Part shown: piece by piece, positions 25,801 through 31,800 of the stretch
Layout of the letters: the number at the start of each line of letters is the position of its first letter
How positions within the stretch are numbered: the first letter of the stretch is position 1
Assembly: GCA_014843695.1 (NCBI GenBank)
Contig: CM026400.1
Location: 43,094,616-43,158,615 of the forward strand
Length of the DNA: 64,000 bases
From: Archivesica marissinica
Lineage: Eukaryota > Mollusca > Bivalvia > Venerida > Vesicomyidae
Direction: 5' to 3'
Program-made: the position numbers and the translations under genes
The notes under the pieces: generated by a model
What the model was told of the DNA's origin: nothing
Seen by the model: only the letters and a program-made list of their open reading frames with translations
The model's database searches: none

Positions 25801-28800
25801 AACTGGATATAACCTTTATAAAGTACATATGCCTTTATAGTTTATACTGTATTATTGCAGAAATATTTTTGAAAAACAGTTCTTTAAATATTATTTTGTA
25901 AAACAAATGGTCAAACGTTGCGAAAATCATAATTATCTTGTGTGACTGGATTATATTGTGCAGGTGGTCAAACGGTTGCATCAAACAATAAATTACGAGA
26001 TTCACAAAATCCTTTATTCGTTATCAAACAAGTTTTATAATTGCCTATAGGATAGTAATCTACACGTGATTATAACATAATCCCCCAGTTAGCCGACAAA
26101 TTAACTGTACACGAGTGCTAATTGCAGTAGTCATCAATCAGCCTGACATCTTATAATCTTGCGCGATTATCACATCACACGTTCATAGATCAAACGAGAT
26201 TGGAAAGTGTCAGCAGTGTGTCAATTTATGACGGAATACACAAACAAATTCAACACTTTTTAGTTTATTGATGAAGACCTATGTCGCCTAAAAGTTGTTC
26301 CGGTTTTGGGAGGTGAAATTACATCAAACTGTACCCAAATTATGCAAATTTTTCGTCCGGAGTTGAGAGGTTCCGGTTTTCAGAGTGATTTTATATAAGA
26401 AATAAAGAAGAAACAATTCGGGACTTTCAAAAACGTCCGGTTTTGGGAGTATTCCGATTTAGAGAGGGTCCGGTTTTGGGAGGTTCCACTGTATTACGTT
26501 ACTGTTTTATAAATTTTAATTTATTTGGCGTGTTTGACGATGTCATGCAGTGCCCTCCATGGAAGATGTCAGATTACATATAAACTGGATGCCATACAGT
26601 GCCCTCCGTGGAAGATGTCAGATTACATGTAAACTGGATGCCATACAGTGCCCTCCATGGAAGATGTCAGATTACATATAAACTGGATGCCATACAGTGC
26701 CCTCCGTGGAAGATGTCAGATTACATGTAAACTGGATGCCATACAGTGCCCTCCATGGAAGATGTCAGATTACATGTAAACCGGATGTCATACAGTGCCC
26801 TCCATGGAAGATGTCAGATTATCTGTAAACTGGATGTCATGCAGTGCCCTCCATGGAAGATGTCAGATTACATATAAACTGGATGTCATACAGTGCCCTC
26901 CGTGGAAGATGTCAGATTACATATAAACTGGATGTCATACAGTGCCCTCCATGGAAGATGTCAGATTACATATAAACTGGATGTCATACAGTGCCCTCCG
27001 TGGAAGATGTCAGATTACATATAAACTGGATGTCATACAGTGCCCTCCATGGAAGATGTCAGATTACATATAAACTGGATGTCATACAGTGCCCTCCGTG
27101 GAAGATGTCAGATTACATATAAACTGGATGTCATACAGTGCCCTCCATGGAAGATGTCAGATTACATGTAAACTGGATGTCATACAGTGCCCTCCACGGA
27201 AGATGTCAGATTACATATAAACTGGATGTCATGCAGTGCCCTCCATGGAAGATGTCAGATTACATATAAACTGGATGTCATACAGTGCCCTCTGTGGAAG
27301 ATGTCAGATTACATATAAACTGGATGTCATACAGTGCCCTCCATGGAAGATGTCAGATTACATGTAAACTGGATGTCATACAGTGCCCTCCATGGAAGAT
27401 GTCAGATTACATATAAACTGGATGCCATAAAAAAAAATTCCAATCTCATGCTTGGCCTCGAGCTCTCTGATTGGTTGAACTGAAGTGTCAATCTAGGACT
27501 CGATCATTCAAATTTCTTGCGCACGAGATCTGAGAAAAGTTTTATAACCTCAAGTCCTGATCATGGCAGCTAATTCAATATTTTAAGTTTTCAAATAATA
27601 TTGTGCATTGTCTTATTATCATATTTTACAAAATTGCACGAATTGTTTTCAAACAAGTCAGAATGATATTCCGACAGAATTTTATTTTCTACGCTCTTAG
27701 ATTTTACTGGTTGTTTTCGGTTTTAGCCGTGACCTGTCCACAGTTGATGACCCCCCAGAATGCCATGCTGTCCGGTTGTACACCGCCATTCAAGTTAGCA
27801 GCCATGTGCCAGCAGCAATGCAAGTCTGGTTTCTACAGATCGCAGGGAACCGATACTCGTGTGTGTATGAGGGACGGTACCTGGTCCGGTCAATCTATCG
27901 TGTGCGGCAGTACTGGTACGCCCATGATTTTTGTTTTGGTTTTATGGCTCTGCGATTACATATATATATATAGAGCCGCTCCATAAAGAGTGTGTTCTAT
28001 GTTTATTTATCGTCGCTACCGGTTGCCGATATGAGCGACGCATCCTGAAAAGATTAGTCATCTTAGATTTTTGGAGGATAGTGCAATGATACAGAGACCC
28101 ATTCCAGAGTCTCCTCTGGTTCTTTTACGTGCACGGTGTAAAGAATCGACACGAGACCTCGGTTTAACGTCCCATCTGAAAGACTGTTAATTTTGTTAGG
28201 GTCAGACGGGGGATCGAACCTGCGATCCCTGTTAACCACTGGACTACAGATCCGTCTGTGCCCCAGATAGAGTGACAGTGTGCATTGCAATACTCCTGTC
28301 GAGAGGCCAGTTTTTATTGTGTTTGGAAGACTCGATTTAACAGGGTGCTCATCTGTGCCGGAAATACTGCTGTGTAAGTCGTGCTAGCACGTTTGCTTCA
28401 GGCCGGAAGTTCGAGCCCAACTATAGCCGTTAAGATTGTGTCCTTAGGCAAGGCACTTAAATTCCACATTGCCTCGTCTCTCCCTCATGGCGATGGATTC
28501 AATCAAGAATGAGGTCTCGACAGCGATTAATATAAGTTGTAAGAACTTGTTTCGCAATCAAGCTTAAATAAATTTATATAAACTAATGTACTGCACAGAG
28601 GTGGACGTCGTGCTAGCACGTTCGCTTCAGGCCGGAAGTTCGAGCCCAGCTATAACCGTTATGATTGTGTCCTCTGGCAACTTAAATTCCACATTGCCTC
28701 TTCTCTCTCCCTCATGACTATGGATTCCATTAATAATGAGGTCTCGAGAGTGATTAATATAAGTTGTAAGAACTTGTTTTGCAATCGAGCTAAAATAAAT

Positions 28801-31800
28801 TTATATAAACTAATGTACTGCTCAGAGGGGTACCCGGGTTGTTCCACTACTAATAGATGGACAGTTGCCATATGTGCTACTTCAAGTCTCGAACACAAAC
28901 AATTTACTTTAAAAGTAAACCACTCTGGAGGAAGTCAAGAGTGTTTGAAACCATTAACATTTGTTCCCCGCTACAATTAAGTATTTACATTTGCAGAAGA
29001 TCCAAGGGATTGTTGGTGCCGGAGTCTGTAGAACTTTAAATTGGAATTCATGATTGCGTATTTATCTTGCAGCTGGGGGCGGTCCTCTGGCCCAGACCGG
29101 GGCAGCACCATCATCATCAGGGAGCTCAATCGGCATCACTGCCGCTGTCGTTACTGGCGTAGTCTTCATTGTACTCATCATCGGAGGAATCTTCCTATAT
29201 CTGAGGCGAATGTAAGTTACGATTTCCGGTATTGAGAAATGCCCCCCACCCACCCACCCTCCATGTAAGGGAGAGAGAATGTTATATGTTGTAGATATTA
29301 TGAATGAATTGCTGGCCTTGCATTCTGTACCCACCTACCCCCTCAATCATATTCAGGGCTCAACCTAGGCTAGTTCCAAACATGTGGGCCTCAACTTCTC
29401 CCTGAAAGGAAATTAAAGTTTTCCTACAAAATTTTATCCTGTAACATATATTAGGTCATAAAAGCCGTCGTGCGTGACAGCAGTTCAGCATGCAGCGGCT
29501 AGGTACCACACGTGCAGCGGCTAGGTACCACATGTGCAGCGGCTAGGTACCACACGTGCAGCGGCTAGGTACCACACGTGCAGCGGCTAGGTACCACACA
29601 TGCAAACCAGTGAGAAATCAAATGTGTTATTCTGCTGCTTTCAACAACCAGTGGAATAAAATTTTATTTCACTGATAAATTTCTGTATTTCATTAGATGG
29701 CATTTTTTTCTCTCTTCGTAGATGGCATTTTTTTCTCTCTTTGTAGATGGCATTTTTTTCTCTTCGTAGATGGCATTTTTTCTCTCTTTGTAGATGGCAG
29801 TTTTTTCTCTCTCTTTGTAGATGGCAGTTTTTTCTCTCTCTTTGTAGATGGCAGTTTTTTCTCTCTCTTTGTAGATGGCATTTTTTTCTCTCTTTGTAGA
29901 TGGCAGTTTTTTCTCTCTCTTTGTAGATGGCAGTTTTTCTCTCTCTTTGTAGATGGCAGTTTTTTCTCTCTCTTTGTAGATGGCAGTTTTTTCTCTTTGT
30001 AGATGGCAGTTTTTCTCTCTCTTTGTAGATGGCAGTTTTTCTCTCTTTGTAGATGGCAGTTTTTTCTCTCTCTTTGTAGATGGCAGTTTTTTCTCTCTCT
30101 TTGTAGATGGCAGTTTTTTCTCTCTCTTTGTAGATGGCAGTTTTTTCTCTCTCTTTGTAGATGGCAGTTTTTTCTCTCTCTTTGTAGATGGCAGTTTTTT
30201 CTCTCTCTTTGTAGATGGCAGTTTTTCTCTCTTTGTAGATGGCAGTTTTTTCTCTCTCTTTGTAGATGGCAGTTTTTTCTCTCTCTTTGTAGATGGCAGT
30301 TTTTTCTCTCTTTGTAGATGGCAGTTTTTTCTCTCCGTAGATGGCATTTTTAAAAAAAAAAATTCGTAGATTTTTTTTAAAAAATTCTCTTCGTAGATGG
30401 CCTTTTTTTAAATATCTCTATGGAAATATCTCTATGGACATATTTGTCAATGAAATAATGTGATTGCGATCATTCTCAGTTACCTTAGTAATTAAATGTT
30501 ATATATCTCCGAAACAAGCATGGTGACATATACCGGTAGTTCTCATTTTATTTTCTGATATTATATATATCGATCAATATCTGTAACAAAAATTGTACAA
30601 TTCTCTCCGCTAGAATTTTTGTTAATCATGAAAAATAATATTATAACATATTGACTGCCCGTGAGACTGAAATTAACATTTAGGCAAATTTAATATTATC
30701 ACGGATCTTGGAATATTATTACTTTGCACTTACTTAAGGTATGATACATACTTTTAACCAAACAATATATTCATTTTATGTTGTTTCTATGATTTATGGT
30801 ACTGTGTATTATTCGACCAATTCCGAATAGTGGTGTTCTAAAAATAGACACAGTACAAAAGTAACCATGGTGACCTGTTATTATGAAGTCTGTTTTCAGT
30901 CCATTATATCTCATAGTATGTGCATTGTCAGTTGTTGAACTGTAATACATAAATCTATAGAGGTTATTTGTGTTTATTAGCGTAAGATAGGTTTTTATTT
31001 CATCACTGTATTCACTGAAATACATATTTCGTTAACTTAATATTATAACTTAATATAATATTTGTTTTTCAAATTTTATTCATTTTAACTGTCCTGTCGG
31101 GAGCCTCATTGCACTACGTGACACAACTGCACAACTACTTCTTTTAGTTTGAACGTCTGTAATAAGAAATAGTTCCTGTATAATTTGTAATAAGTTAGTA
31201 TCTGTTTGCTGTCAAAAATTAAAAACTACAGACAAAATAAATTCATTAGAATAAATTTTATTACTTAATAATTAACTGTTCACGAAAATAGCTAAAATAC
31301 CCCAAAAAAAGTACATGCAACCGTGCAGGATTACGAAACGCAACCAGTGGCAGAGAAAATGACATCTTTCACTGTTTCAAAGCGGCGTAAGATGGGAGTT
31401 TTCATTTACTGAGAAGAAAACGTTTTCTGAGAAAACTCTTATCATTCATTGGAAAGCATAAAATGTAATGTCAGGGATCAGTTTAGTGGGCGAAATTGTC
31501 GCCCTAGGGACCCTGACTTCGCCCTCTGGGGGCCCCACTTCTCCCTAAAAAAAAACTGGCCCATTATAAAGCACTCCTTCTATTCAAATGTTGTATTTAA
31601 TGGATGTACTGTGCATTTTAACCCTAATTTGCAGAAGTATATTAAAGAACCATTTAAGGAAGCGATCAGGCGCTTTCTAACTTCTCCCAAAAATTCTGAC
31701 CTAGAATGAACCCTGCCTCTTGTACAAGCCTGACCTAGAATGAACCCTGAATCTTGTACAAGCCTGACCTAGAATGAATCCTGCCTCTTGTACAAGCCTG

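Noticed and set aside
29664..30369. Lys/Glu-rich (minus) and Phe/Leu-rich (plus) open frames
   Set aside because: These are translations of the 27-bp pyrimidine-TAG minisatellite; they have no start context or partner exons and differ in size between arms.
30771..31025. 84-codon minus frame ([11 protein letters not shown]...) also seen at 46418-46666 as a possible conserved gene
   Set aside because: It recurs only because the arms are duplicated. The right copy has indels, and no known domain or splice-compatible neighbours are visible.
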